From assembly GCA_037349105.1 (NCBI GenBank), contig JAYJMM010000080.1, positions 682,001-746,000 on the forward strand: DNA of 64,000 nucleotides, given 5' to 3'. The position numbers were made by a program, and so were the translations under genes. This DNA is from Limnomonas spitsbergensis (taxonomy: Eukaryota > Chlorophyta > Chlorophyceae > Chlamydomonadales). The notes below the pieces were generated by a model. The model was given only the letters and a program-made list of their open reading frames with translations. It made no database searches and was not told the DNA's origin. Every line of letters starts with the position of its first letter. Position 1 is the first letter of the stretch. Of the stretch, positions 1 through 12,200 are shown in pieces.

Positions 1-85
1 CCAGCTCCTTAAGCTTCTCCTCGACGATAGGGCATTGAAAGCAGGCACGTAGCACGTCCACCACATGCCCGCCGCCTCCCCTTGA
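1..85 (-). CDS. possible partial exon at window edge, unknown product
   Basis: On the minus strand an open stretch reads GGGGHVVDVLRACFQCPIVE and then a charged helix-like EEKLKEL up to the window edge. A CTCTTCAAG|G acceptor-like site lies just upstream in transcript sense. I do not recognise the family. It lies downstream of the DUF917-like fragment on the same strand and could be a later exon of that locus or a different gene. The call rests only on the protein-like composition and an open frame. Confidence 0.3.
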
Positions 86-204
86 AGAGGGGATCCAAAA
101 CTCAACTTCCTTAACGCCATATATAATCTGAGAGATGGAAGGCCAGCTTAAAGACATGCAGCTGACCAAAAGATAGACAGGGCACCACCACTCTCGACGG
201 TGCT

Positions 205-710
205 TCACCGACCTGCCCTGGCGGCCGCAGCCAGTGACCTCACGTTCCAAATGTCGTGCTCGGCATCCCCACTAGTGTAGCCAAAGCAGCCGGACCCACC
301 ACCGCCAGGGCCTCTGCAGAGAGCAAGAGCTCGTGCGCAGGGAGGGCCACAATGGACAGGCGCAGGCCGTACCGCAGCTCTTCCGTTGCTACAGCCCGGC
401 CGCTCGCGGTTTCGAGCGAGGCAGCATACCAACTCTGGCACGCACGCCTGCGGCCTCACTCGCTGGCCGGAGGCTGCTGTGGTTGTTCCCGGGGGCCGGC
501 TGCCACTGATGCATTGAACTGCATGTATGCCGGCAGGTTCTCGTTCTGGAGGTCAACCACTAGCTCATTGCAGCCATCACTCGCAAGGCTAATGCATGCG
601 CTGCCATCGCTCCCCGTACCAAGTTGCCCCTGCTGCCTGCTTCCTCGCAGCTCCTCCATAACAAAGTGCCCCGCACAAAGCCCTTGCTGGTCTCTCTCAC
701 AACATCAACC
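205..710 (-). pseudogene. DUF917 / S-methyl-thiohydantoin desulfurase C-terminal-like fragment, frame-broken
   Basis: Three minus-strand segments line up in order with the C-terminal domain of the DUF917 (hydantoinase/oxoprolinase-associated) family. They are VVDVVRETSKGFVRG (about 708-664), then in another frame HFVMEELRG and ELVVDLQNENLPAY (about 667-520), then VPELVCC, then in a further frame ATEELRYGLRLSIVALPAHE and ALAVVGPAA (about 385-280), ending FGYTSGD in yet another frame. The family hallmarks 'GF.RG....E', 'L...FQNENL', 'VPDLI', 'TEELRYG.R' and 'VGP.AFGY' are all recognisable. The first frame change falls at a run of four G, and in-frame stops separate the pieces. The neighbouring 44-exon gene reads without a single frameshift, so assembly error is a weak explanation and decay is more likely. 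A CTGCAG acceptor precedes the first segment. No function is expected if it is truly broken. Confidence 0.65.
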
Positions 711-739
711 ACCTGCAGTGCAAGTCGGGAAGGGTTAAA

Positions 740-2218
740 GGTTCACATAACTTGTTAAGTCGATAACGTTACACCTCTGGGCCCGCTCAAAGCTCGGCCG
801 CGTGGGCGCCCAACTGTTCAGAAGGGATAAAAGAAGACACTAAAAGGAAGAGGGGGGGACAGGAACAAAAGGAGCGGCCGGGAAGGCAGAGAAGACCAAG
901 TCCGACACCTGAGTTCCACTAGAGACTAGCCCTCAACAAAGCCTCTGAGTATAGAGAAGTCCACAAAAGCAAGCGTATACCACTGATCAGAAGGGAGAAG
1001 AGAAGAAACTAAAATTACTTGTGAAGTATATATCAATATACTCTGATTTCCCCTTTCTTTGCTGCCCTTCCCCTTCGTGTACCAAGCTATCACACGACAG
1101 CAGCATTAGGTAGTCCATGCACACATTTGCACCGTAGATTTCGTTCCACACCTCTTTGTCACCTGTTTGGCCACGGTAGCCATGTCCCATGCTTTGGCAA
1201 AAAAGCAACTTCTTTAATCCACACACTTGTTTATGTATATTGTTTATTTATTCACCTGTTTGGCCATGCTTGCCAAGGGGCTGTGGTGCCGCGACCCTCC
1301 GTGCAGCTGCCTCCAACAAAGCTGAGCTTCACGGGAAGGCTTGTGTCAGGAACGAAGAGCAAGGGAGTGTGTGGGTGCAAGGAGCAAGTCAGCGTGTGGG
1401 GGCGAGGAGTGGGAAGCGGGGGGGTGAGTAAGGGGCAATGGAAACGGAAGAGGGAGCATGCGGGTATGTAGCGGGGGAGCAAGGGACTAAGGGAGCAAGG
1501 GAGCGTATGGGAGTGCCAGCGGGGGGGCAAGTAAGGAGCCATGGATAGTGAAGTGGGAGCGGGCAGGTAATGGAGGAGCGTGTGAGAGCGAGGAGCAAGG
1601 GAGCGTGTGAGAGCGGGGAGCGGGCGAGTGGGGAGCGGGCCCAGGCAGCAGGGCTTGCTACACGGGACGTCGCCCCCAATCCTAGGCCGTGCCATTTCTG
1701 AATTGTAGCTGGAAACCCTAAAACGAGAAGCGCTAGTGACACAAAAATGCTACAATTGCCAACCCCATGCTCATTTGCGTTCACTCCCATCAGATCTAAA
1801 CCACGCACAGCAGCGGGCACACATACATGTCGGACATGTGGTGTTGGACTTGGTCTTCGTTGCCTTCCCGGCCTCTCCTTTTGTTCCTGTCCCCCTCTCT
1901 TCCTTTTAGTTCCTTCTTTACTCCCTTCTGAACAGTTGGGCGCCCACGCGGCCGAGCTTTGAGCGGGCCTGAGGTGTAACGCTATTGACATGTTGGACTT
2001 GGTCTTCACTGCCTTCCCGGCCGCTCCTTTTGTTCCTTCCCCCCCCTCTACCTTTTAGTGTCTTCTTTTCTCCCTTCTGAACAGTTGGGCGCCCACGCGG
2101 CCGAGCTTTGAGCAGGCCCAGAGGTGTAATGTTATTGACACCATCAAACCACTTTGCCCAAGCACACTGCCAAAGCCCCCGTGTTCTATTCTGCTGCCCC
2201 TACGTAGCTGTCACCCAG
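740..2218. other. stretch without a recognised gene
   Basis: Apart from the terminal-repeat copies this holds G-rich, GGGGAGCAAGGGAGCG-type low-complexity DNA (about 1340-1650) and an AT-richer segment (about 960-1260). Open frames here are short and compositionally biased on both strands, and I see no exon with convincing splice sites. Confidence 0.5.
758..2139. mobile_element. terminal-repeat family: inverted pair plus a second direct copy
   Basis: A segment of about 145 bp at 758-905 recurs inverted at 1843-1990 and again, in that second orientation, at 1993-2139. Shared features are a T/C-rich stretch, then CTGAACAGTTGGGCGCCCAC, then CGGCCGAGCTTTGAG, ending GAGGTGTAA next to TTATTGACA or CTATTGACA. 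The inverted pair encloses about 940 bp with no recognisable coding sequence. The arrangement suits a non-autonomous DNA transposon with long terminal inverted repeats, with a further solo end beside it. Shorter relatives occur near 4120-4180, 51717-51765 and 52140-52205, so the family is dispersed. I could not identify a convincing target-site duplication or a transposase. Confidence 0.55.
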
Positions 2219-3200
2219 ATTTTGAACAACGCTTTGTACAGCGATTTGTACTCCATATACGGCACCCATGCTGTCATTCACGCCGTGTACGGCTCAGTCA
2301 TCACCAGCTGCGTTACGACCAGCAAGACCGACCAGTCCGTGATGCAGAGCTCCAACTTTGACACGGCCAGCGGTGTCTCCTTCAAGGACGGCCCCATCTC
2401 TGCCAGTGGCTCCTTCTCGATGAACACGAGCTCAACCTCGGGCGACTCGACGACCACGGCCTCGTACTCTGCGTCGATGATCGCCTTGCCGGCCACGCTG
2501 GACTACACGGCGCTGTTTCCGGACGGCAACCTAAACCTGGACCAAAGTTCTTTATCGACGCAGACGCAAACCCCCAGCGAACAAAAGGTACCCTAGTGAC
2601 CCGAGGGGGAAGTAACAAAGAATGGGAAAAAGGAAGGGATCAGGATGAAACGGGTAAAGGTCTTTTAATTCAGGCCAACTGAAGTCTAAGATATCCGCCA
2701 ACCTAACCTGTTTACATTATATTATAAATGCAATCGTCCTCGGGACGGCTCTCATCAGCAAGAGCCCTATGTATCTGCAGATGGTAAAAGATGGGCACCG
2801 CCGATGCCACAGTGCATTTTCATGCTCATGCCCTAGCCGGCAGGAGCTTCATTTATTTCTGAATTCATGTCAGAAAATCACACTGGGGATTTTTATACAC
2901 CCTAGACCCTAAGCCCTGAACCCTCAAACTTCAACCCAAACTCTTCCAACCCAAACCCTTAACCCTTTCTGCCTGCAGGTGACCGCAGTGGGTATCACAG
3001 CCATGGGCCTCAATCAAGTGATCACCTCACAAGCCGCCATGGCACAGATCCTCACAAAGGCCAGCGGATTCACATCGAGCGACCTGATGTTGCTGCCGGA
3101 CGCCAACGTCAATAGCATGCAGTTCGACTACAGCAGCTGGGAATGCATCGTCGGCGACAGCTACCTGTGCTACCCGGTCGCGGACACGGCGTCCAAGTAG
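2219..3200 (+). CDS. MACPF-like protein, last two exons (5' part missing)
   Basis: Exon 2219-2587 follows a good pyrimidine tract and CACCCAG acceptor and ends CAAAAG|GTACCC. The next exon, 2979-3200, follows CTGCAG and ends in TAG. Both junctions are phase 0, giving 196 residues. The first exon reads SDLYSIYGTHAVIHAVYGS, which resembles the YGTH signature of membrane-attack-complex/perforin domains, followed by a Ser/Thr-rich segment (FDTASGVSFKDGPISASGSF). The end is a small unassigned domain with two cysteines (WECIVGDSYLCYP). MACPF proteins assemble into membrane rings; whether this one can is unknown because the N-terminal half is not in view. The upstream intron is occupied by the terminal-repeat family, so the gene may be 5'-truncated. 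The MACPF call rests on the YGTH region alone. Confidence 0.55.
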
Positions 3201-3704
3201 CCATCTGCTAGTCCTATTAAGGCATGCTGTTGATGATGGCGTCGGACACAGGTCTCGTGCATCTCTTCCCTGTCCTTAGTATTTCAACCCGATTGTCCCC
3301 TCACTTCTTAAACAGCTGTCAGTTCACATTGTCCAGACGGCATTTTCCATCCATCGTCTCCCAAGATTACTTCAAAATAGTCCGCCCGACTGCCAGCTCG
3401 CATCTGTCCCCTCATGTTTTTATTGACTAGTCCGATTTTTCCTGAAGGGGATGCATACAGGAGCTTGGGCGTCTCTTCACCCTGAACTTCCCAAAATCTA
3501 CGCCGCGCCAACGTTGTCTTTTGTTTCCCATCTAATACTGATACTTGGTACCCCTGTTGATACTAAGCAGCTCTCTTCAGTCTCCTAAGGTGTTCTCTAG
3601 TATTTTCTGTGTAGTGTTCACTCATGGTGTTGTGTCAAGCAAGCAAATTACACATCCATGGTCGGGGCATGGTGGGACCTCCCAAGTGCTTCGGGTTGTT
3701 CACC

Positions 3705-3709
3705 TGTAA
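3705..3709 (+). terminator. candidate poly(A) signal TGTAA
   Basis: TGTAA is the usual polyadenylation signal of chlorophycean algae. This copy lies about 500 nt after the TAG of the MACPF-like gene, a normal 3'UTR length in these algae. Confidence 0.45.
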
Positions 3710-4626
3710 TGTACGAGTCTACAGTTTACGCCTCCGACATAAGTACATAACTGGAATATTGCTTTAACAGAATCACCGTAATTACGCCGTCACAAAATCC
3801 TGGCCTGCAATAGTACGGTTTACCGAAACGGTCACTTGCCCAACATTGCTCCTACATATCAGCTGGACGGGCATGCCCCCTCCATGTCTAGTACTGCCAT
3901 GCCGTTAAGGCACTGCAAGTCTACAACCGTAAGGTGAATTAAGGTAACGGTAATTGCAATTGGCGATTGTCAATACCTTAACGTCTTGATCGCATTGGGA
4001 GAGGGAGAGCCAAGAACGACATTCAGCCTAGGACAGGGCATCAAGACGCCGCTGTCCTTTGTGTTGCTCTCTTTATCACATCCCCCATCTGCCTTAACTT
4101 TCCTTCTCTCAACTTCACTGTTGGGCGCCTACGCGGCAAAGCCTTTTTAGAAAGAACCTGCGCTATTACTTCGTTGACCTGAAGCGACCCCTTGTGTGCT
4201 TCGGTCGGATTGTGGCTGACCGACAGATAATCGTTAAATACTATTACCGGTAAAGTAGTCCAGTGGACTGAGTGTCCTATACCATCCGGACTTGTCCCTG
4301 GCCCGTGACCGTCTCTTAAGTCCCTAAGGACGGATGTGTCGGGATAGTCCCTGGCTTGTCCCAGTGCCCGGGTGCCCAGTGCCGTAATTGACCCAGTGCC
4401 GGGAATGTGCCGGGATTGTCCTTGGCCCGTCCCTGAAGTCCCTAGGGACGGATGTGCAAGGTACATCTCGGGAGAGATCTACGCATCTTTCACGATCTGA
4501 TCGACTTACTGATACACGTGAAATGTTATATAAGATAAATACAGAAGCGGATGCCACCGGAGGTCCGGCCCTAAATTTATCCACCCCCCATAGCCTTCTT
4601 GTATGGTACACTCAGACGTATGAAAC

Positions 4627-4845
4627 TGGGACACATCCCAAGGACAGCTGGGTGTTTCATGCTGGGACACATCCCAAGGACAGCTGGGTGTTTCATGCTG
4701 GGACACATCCCAAGGACAGCTGGGTGTTTCATGCTGGGACACATCCCAAGGACAGCTGGGTGTTTCATGATGGGACACATCCCAAGGACAGCTGGGTGTT
4801 TCATGCTGGGACACATCCCAAGGACAGCTGGGTGTTTCATGATGA
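4627..4845. repeat. minisatellite, 36 bp x 6
   Basis: Six nearly identical 36-bp units begin TGGGACACATCCCAAGGACA and continue GCTGGGTGTTTCATGC. Because 36 is a multiple of three, both strands stay open through the array, giving spurious repeat peptides. Differences are confined to single bases (GCT versus GAT between units), which indicates recent expansion. Confidence 0.9.
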
Positions 4846-5649
4846 GAATCTCTAGGGCCCTCAAAACCACTTATGTGGTGCAGACGGGCGGCCACATCTG
4901 GCCTCATTGGGACCATACCACCGGATAGAACCTAGGCCTTGCCCGGGAATGTGGGCGTGGTATGTATCAAGGGGGGTGGACCAGACCGTGACCGGCCTAC
5001 GGTCGGCAGCTCAAGCAGCAAAGCTCGCTGCACCCGCCCCCCACCGCCAGAGGCCATGCTGCAGCTGAATTGTAGCTGAGGCACAAAAAGAGGAGCACTG
5101 GACAGCTCAGAGGGAGGGTTTGCATGTCTTCTTGTTCCGACGGTTGTAAATCAACCGAACCTCAGGAGAGACTTCTTGCAAAGCGTCGAGGCAGGAGACG
5201 GGGTTTGAATAAAGAGAACGGTAATTAAAAACGTCGGATCTGGATCTGCTAAGATCCAGATCTGCCGCACGCACACACAACAACCCGACAAGTCATCTGA
5301 TACACCATCAGCGTGGCGCTGGCCCCCACGTCCCCAACAGGACACCCCCCCCTCCCATAAAAGGACGTCTCATTCCCCTTCTTGAGATCTCATCCCTGCC
5401 AACAAGACGTCTCCCCCCCAAAAATCATCTTGGGGGCTGATGATTCTTCCTCCCCAAAATAGATCTCATTGCCCCCCAACAGGTAGTCTCATTCCCAAGG
5501 ACCCCCAAGTCGATCTTGTGATAGGTCAAGCTATTACGCAACCGGTATTCCTCTACAACACATCGCACAGCCCCCCTCCTGCTGGCCACTGGCCTGGGCT
5601 CTTGTGCTAGGAACGGTTATTGCGCTTGAACTTCATAACATGATTCACA

Positions 5650-5745
5650 CCCCCCCCCCATGCAAGCATGTCCCCCCAAGCATGTCCCCCCCCCCATGCA
5701 AGCATGTCCCCCCAAGCATGTCCCCCCCCCCATGCAAGCATGTCC
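5650..5745. repeat. C-rich tandem repeat just downstream of the SANT gene stop codon
   Basis: Three copies of a C8-9 run followed by ATGCAAGCATGTC, with additional AAGCATGTCCCCCC links. It lies in the presumed 3'UTR of the minus-strand gene, where it would be transcribed as G-runs alternating with the self-complementary core GCATGC-like text. Confidence 0.7.
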
Positions 5746-5759
5746 TCGAGAGTGCCGCA

Positions 5760-8700
5760 TCAAGGCGCAGGTGGCGTGGCCGACCGCCTATGGTCTTGTG
5801 CCGTACGAGTGGATCCTCCGAGCAGGACAGTAGCAACAGCTGGAGTCCCCGCAACACCTGCAACAACACCAGATACGACAGCAGCAGCTGTAGCTCCCAG
5901 ATTCAGCGTCGCCACTGCAGCGCTGGGGCCCGGCAGCTGGGCAGCGGGCCCAGGGCCTGTCTGCACTGCCGCCACGTCGCCGCGCAGGCCCAGCCTTGTG
6001 CCCCCGCCTGCTCCACCCACTCCTTGGAGCGACGGCCGCTGCGTGGTCGTGTCGAGAGGCAGCGGCGCAGCGGCGCTGGCTCCCACCGCTGCTGCAACTG
6101 CTTGGCTGGGCTGCATGATCCCCCCCTCGTAGCCGCCTGGGTGTGCGGCCCATTCAAAATGTAGCGCTTGCGGCGCTCCTAGGGAGAGGATGCTCTGAGC
6201 GTCCACACCTGAGGTGCCCACTGGGCCTGCCAGACCCACGTGGGTCACACCTAACGAATGCCTGCTTTGCTGTTGCGGCTGTTGCACCTGATGTTGCTGC
6301 TGCTTGGAGGCAGTAGCATGCTCTGCGGCTGGCTGATGTTGCTGCTGACCTTGCCCCTGTTGCGGCTGTTGTTGCTGCAGACCTTGTCCCTGCTGCTGCT
6401 GATGCGACTGGCCTGGCCCCTGTTGCTGCTTGAGAGCTTCCAGGACCTGCAACAGGGCACAAATGCATTCATACATGTTACTCATGCGGGTCACTCTTAC
6501 ATGCCACTCTTGCAGGGCACTCTTGCAGGGCACTCATGCATGTTACTCATACATGCCACTCTTATAGGTCACTCATGCATGTCACTCATGCATGTCACTC
6601 ATGCATGTCACTCATGCATGTTACGCATACATGTCACTCTTATATGTCACTCATGCATGTCACGCATGCATGTTACTCATACATGTCACTCTTGTATGTC
6701 ACTCATGCATGTTCCTCATACATGCCACTCTTGTATGTCACTCATGCATGTTCCTCATACATGTCACTCTTATATGTCACTCATGCATGTTACTCATGCA
6801 TGTTACTCATACATGTCACTCTCATATGCCACTCATGTATGTTACTCATACATGTCACTCATGCATGTCACTCATGCACGTTACTGATGCACATATTGAG
6901 GGTCCAGTGTACAGTCACCGCGATTCCTCTCTAACTTTTCTAGACTGCGAACCGTCATTCACCGTGTTTAAAATCAATATAACTTAATACTGGTGTTGTG
7001 TACGGAAAGGCTACAGTGCTGCCCGCAGCCGCATAGCGCACCTGCATCGCCTTGGCCTCCTGCTTTGCGCAGAAGCCGCCCGGAAGCTGCCCAGCTTGCT
7101 GCTGCTGATGCTGCTGGCCGGGCGGCGCAGGCGAGTAGCCGCCACCCCGCTCCGAACCATGCCTACCCGCTACAGTCGCATCGTAACTCAGAGCCAGGGC
7201 CGCTGCAGCGGACCTGCCAGCCGCTGAGGCGCCCGCAGGCTGCTGCTGCTGTTGTTGCTGGTGCTGCTGAGCTCCCTGCGGAGAGGGCGCGCTGCCGCCC
7301 CCGAGCTCCAGGCCCAAACCTCGACCACGTGGCGATTGAACCGTAGGCTCCGCAGAGTACCCGCCCCCGCCCCCTCCTCCAGCGGAGAGCATACCCTGAG
7401 AAGAGGAATGCACAATCGGCAATGGGGCAGACGATGCATGAAGGCGTTGCTGCTGCCCTAGAGACACCCCTCCTCCACCTCCTCCACCTCCTCCACCGCC
7501 ACCTCCCATCATGGATGAGGCGCCCGCCAGGGCCGCGATCTTGCCATGGGAGCTCGTGCGATGTATGGTTGGGGATAGACCCCCACCCAGCTCCAGCCCC
7601 AGCGGCCGCTGCTGCTGCGGTTCATGGTAGACGCCTGCTCCTCCGCCGGCGGTTGGAGGACCCGCATACAGCGGTGCGGGGGAGCGGGGACGAAGCGGCG
7701 ATGGGGAGGAGGGGGACAGTGGGTTCAGGTCCAGGCTCAAGCTCAGGCCCGGCTTTGCAGCCGCCGCCGCCGCTGCGGCTGGGCCAGCAACAATACTGTG
7801 ACTACTACCTTGTGGCCCACTTGCAGCCTGTTGCAGCTGCTGTTGCTGCTGCATTTGTTGCATTTGTTGCATCTGTTGCGTCTGTTGCGAGTGGCGTGAG
7901 GGTGTGGGTTGGCTGAGGCCCGGGCCGGACGTTCTCCTGGCCGCTGCACCGCCCCCCCCTCCTCCCGCTCCCATACCATTGTTGCCGGTGGACACCCCAG
8001 CTCCTGCCCCCGACACAGTGCTGCCGGCTGCGGCGGCAAGCTGGCCCGCAGAGCCGCCCGAGCCGCCCTCCATCGGGGACGGGCTCAGTCGGTCGCCTGA
8101 TGTGAGGGAGGGGGTCGTTGAGTATGGTTCAGATGGGGATGACGTGAGTGTATAAAAAGCAACGTGTCAGGTACTGGTATACCGTAGATTTGATTCACCT
8201 TCCCTCGGAAATGAAAAAACGAAATATTTTAAAGCTACCTTCAGGGCACATTATCGACCCAAACTCTTAAACTGAAAACTGACGTTGACAATCGATCACT
8301 AGTATATTCATAGATCCCTCAACCCCAAACAACGTTCATTATGAGGAGCGGCATAGCAGACATAAGGTACGAGGCTTTGAGTTTATACAGTTGTGAGTAT
8401 GTAATATGAGGGTGTGGAGTGCTGTGAGTGTACATGGTTGTGAGTGTATAAGGTTTTCAGGCCATATGAAAGCACACAAGTTTGTGTGTGTCTAAGGTTA
8501 TGTGTATCTAATGTTGCGTGCGTCCAACGTTGTGGGAGTACAAGGTTGTGCGTGTCCTATGTTGTGTGCGTATAAGGTTGTGAGTTTAGAAGGTCGAGAG
8601 TATACACAGGAACACAGCAGACTAGCCCACTGCATGGAGTGAGGGCGGTGAGGCGGCTCTTAAGCAATGGGGGCAACGAGTCTAGCTTTTATGAACCTCA

Positions 8701-9182
8701 AAAAGATAAATCTCAAAACCAACGTAGACGCTGCCCCTGTTAGGCCTAAACACAGGGGCCTAAACAATCTTCCCAGATTTTCTTTCCAGATACCGGTGTT
8801 CTAGATATCTCTTACAGGTATTATTTTGAGGTTTGTCACGGCCTAAAAGGATCATTGAGACCTGCTGCCTAGCTTGCCCTTCACGCTCCAACCCCGTCAT
8901 GTTCTGATCACCCTGTTCATCAAGGGTCGTGAACCCTGAACTAAGCCCTGGACCCCAGTGTACTGCTCACCCCGCACTCTTAACCCTAAATTAAAACACA
9001 GACCCCCATTCTCCTCACCTTTTACTCTTAACCCTATCTGGAGTCCTGTACCTCAGCATACTGCTCACCTTGTACTCTAAACCCCGAGGCCAGGTCCAGG
9101 GTCTTGGGTCCCCCACCCCTGAGCAGGCTGCTGGCATACCCACCCTCTGCCTGTTGCTGCAACAACTGCTGGATCTGATACA

Positions 9183-9235
<53 letters not shown>

Positions 9236-12200
9236 CCCAGGGCCGCCACCACGTACGCCTCCTGCCGCATCTGTTGCTCATGGTCACCGCCGCGGTGCTG
9301 CTGCTGGTGCAGGTGTTGCATCAGGGCCTGTACCGACCCAACCTGCAGGGACTCCAGCAGCTGCTGCTGCTGTTGCTGGTGTTGTTGCTGCTGCTGGTGT
9401 TGCTGGTGTTGCAGAGAGTCGAGCAGCTGTTGCTGCGCGGACAAGCTGTTGATTCGGAGGTCAAAGTCCTGGCTGAGCATGAGGCCTTGGCCGCCGGCCA
9501 GGTATTGTTGCTGCTGCTGTTGTTGCTGCTGTTGTTGCTGTTGTTGCTGCTGTTGTTGCATCCGCAGGTGGGCCAAAGCTGCATCCATACCGCGGTTGAC
9601 TCCTGGCCATTGAAAGATGGATGGATTTAGGGTTCAGGATGCATGGGCCAGGGTGTATGGAGTATGGTTCAGGGTTCTGGGTGAGGGTGTCAGGTTTCAA
9701 GGTTTCGCTGCATGTGCCTCCTGGCTTTCAAACACGATTGGGGTTAACGGGTTCAGGGTTTATCGCGGTTGACTCCTAACTGCCATGGCAAGACAGAGGT
9801 AGAAGTAGAGATACTGCGGTACAGCAGAGGTCCAGCGATATGGAGGAGGGCCAGCAGTACAGTGGAGGGCCAGCGGTACAGCAGTGGGCCAGCGGTACAG
9901 CAGAGGGCCAGCAGTACAGCAGAGAGCCAGTGTTACGGCGGAGGGCCAGCAGTACAATCGAGGGCCAGCAGTAAAGCAGAATTACCATGCTCTCACAGGT
10001 GTGTCCGGGACCACAACAGGCGCTTTCCTTAAACTTAAGAGGCGCTGCCCCAAACCTTCAACGGCGCTGCCCTTAACCCTAAGAGGCGCTGCCCTAAACC
10101 TGAAACGACGCTGCCCAAAACCCTAAGCGGCGCTGCCCCAAACCCTAAGCAGCGCTGCCCTAAACCCTAAGCGGCGCTGCCCTACACCCTTAGAGGCGCT
10201 GCCCTAAACCCTACGCGGCGCTACCCTACACCCTAAGTTGCGCCGTTCATGACTCTCAGCGGCATCTCCTTAAACTCATGAAACAAATCAATATTAATAC
10301 ACATGCTTCATCATTAAAACCTCTATGAGTGCCCACACCCTACACCCACCTTCTGCCTTAACCTTAAAGCCATGTGTCGACTTAACCCTTGACCCACCTG
10401 GTGCCGAGCTGCCGCTCATGCCCAGTAGCCTCATGAGGCTTGCCGTGTCCAGCGAAGACAGTGGAATGGAATCACCCCCCAGCTGCAGCAACATCTGCTG
10501 TTGTTGCATCTGCTGTTGCTGCTGCTGCAGTTGTTGCTGCTGCTGTTGCAAATCAGAGGATCGTGGGCCGCCCGGTCCACCCGGCTGCGGACTCATTCTG
10601 CGGAGCGATCCAAACATGCCGCCGGGCAGGCCTGCCTGGAAGCTATTGATAATATGTTGTTGCTGTTGCTGTTGTTGTTGTTGCTGCTGTTGTTGTTGCT
10701 GGGACATGCTACCTGCCTGCACACACACACACACACACACACAGGTCACGCATTCAGCCAGCAGAACAGTGCAGCTTGAGCATGCATGCAGGTCACACTT
10801 ACACGTCACGCATGCATGTCACTCTTACAAGTCACACATGAATGCAAGGCATGAAGGTATCTTAACAAGCCATGCATGAATGCATGTCACACTTACGCGC
10901 AACACATGCAAGCCATACTTACACAACACACATGTCACACTTACACGTTATGCATGCATGTCACACTAGCACAACACACATGTCACACTTACACGTTATG
11001 CATGCATGTCACACTAGCACAACACATATGTCACACTTACACGTTATGCATGCATGTCACACTAGCAACAACACATATGTCACACTTACGCGGTATGCAT
11101 GCATGTCACACTTATAATCCACAGAAACATAACATGTTCCACTTGATATTCATGCATGTATGCAATCCACACTTACAAGTCACGCACCTGTCACACTTAC
11201 AAGTCTCACACATATACCAGCCACTCTTATACGTCACCGATGTATCGTTTGCAGACCTCGCTGACAAGTCACACATGTTGACATGTATGCAGGTCACACT
11301 TATGCAAGTCACACCTTGCTCACGGCTAAAATGAAAGAAATAGTACCTTCAGCATATAGAGCTCAGCCCGTACCGCCCCTGCCCTCCTGCTGCATAGATC
11401 TCGATCCAGGATCCATGCCCACCTGCATCCCTGTGGAATCTAGATCCTAGATCTAGGTCCACCTGCAGCCCCCCTGGGATCCAGGATCTGAACCCACCTG
11501 CAGATCCAGCACGCTCTGGTTGCCCCCATCGTAGGGCGAGTGCCTGCGTTGCTTATGGGGCCTGCCGCCACCAGCTGTGACGTCATCCTCAGGGGCTGGC
11601 TCCGGCTCCGCACGTATGCCCAACAGGGACCTGGGGATACATTTCCCAACAATCCAGTGCAAGTGTCACAGCAAGTAGCAAGACCTGGTTGCAAATTTCA
11701 ATTACTTTGTGTTTCAAATCTCCAGATGTCTTGCAATCGTAAGTGAGAGACCGCAGATGCATCCAGCAACTTGGTTTCATATTGGCATTTGGCATTTTCA
11801 TCATTTCAGGGTTTTGTTCTTGTGCAAGGTCTCGGGTCAGAGATGCAATTTCGGATTGGTCGTCATTATTACCGTCAATGGGGCAACAAGAGGCTTCAGG
11901 GCTTAGGTGTGAGGCTTCAAGTGTGGGTCCAGGGTTCCAGTGAAGGAGGTTGGACGCGTGTTCTGCCCAGGGTAGGCGCCGCAGCAGGTGTTCAGGGCAG
12001 GGTTCTGGAGCAGAGGCCAAGCCCCTTTAGGGAAGAGTCCCTTAGCTGTAACTCCCTTGCACCCTGTTTTCCTGAACTCCCTTCAACCCTGATTTCCGAA
12101 TCTCCCTATAACCCTGACTTCCTTAAACCCTAATAGACCCACCTTCAGCAATACCGTACGTGCTCCTTGATTCCCTGAGCCTAAACTCCCTTCAACCCTG

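Larger units (their letters stand above)
3201..5759. other. intergenic region between convergent genes
   Basis: The MACPF-like gene (plus) and the large SANT gene (minus) converge here. The stretch holds the 3'UTR of the former, a relative of the terminal-repeat family near 4120-4180, an imperfect direct duplication around 4290-4460 sharing a TCCCT(A)AGGGACGGATGTG-type segment, the 36-bp minisatellite, and C-rich low-complexity DNA at 5340-5500. I found no convincing exon and no clear TGTAA for the minus-strand gene. Confidence 0.5.

Noticed and set aside
9070..9630. Leu-rich plus-strand frame resembling membrane segments
   Set aside because: Antisense of CAG/CAA glutamine tracts in exon 42, which is fixed by phase and splice sites on the minus strand.
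10880..11334. Thr/His-rich open frames (HMSHLHVMHACHTSTT type)
   Set aside because: By-product of the 48-bp intron 40 repeat.
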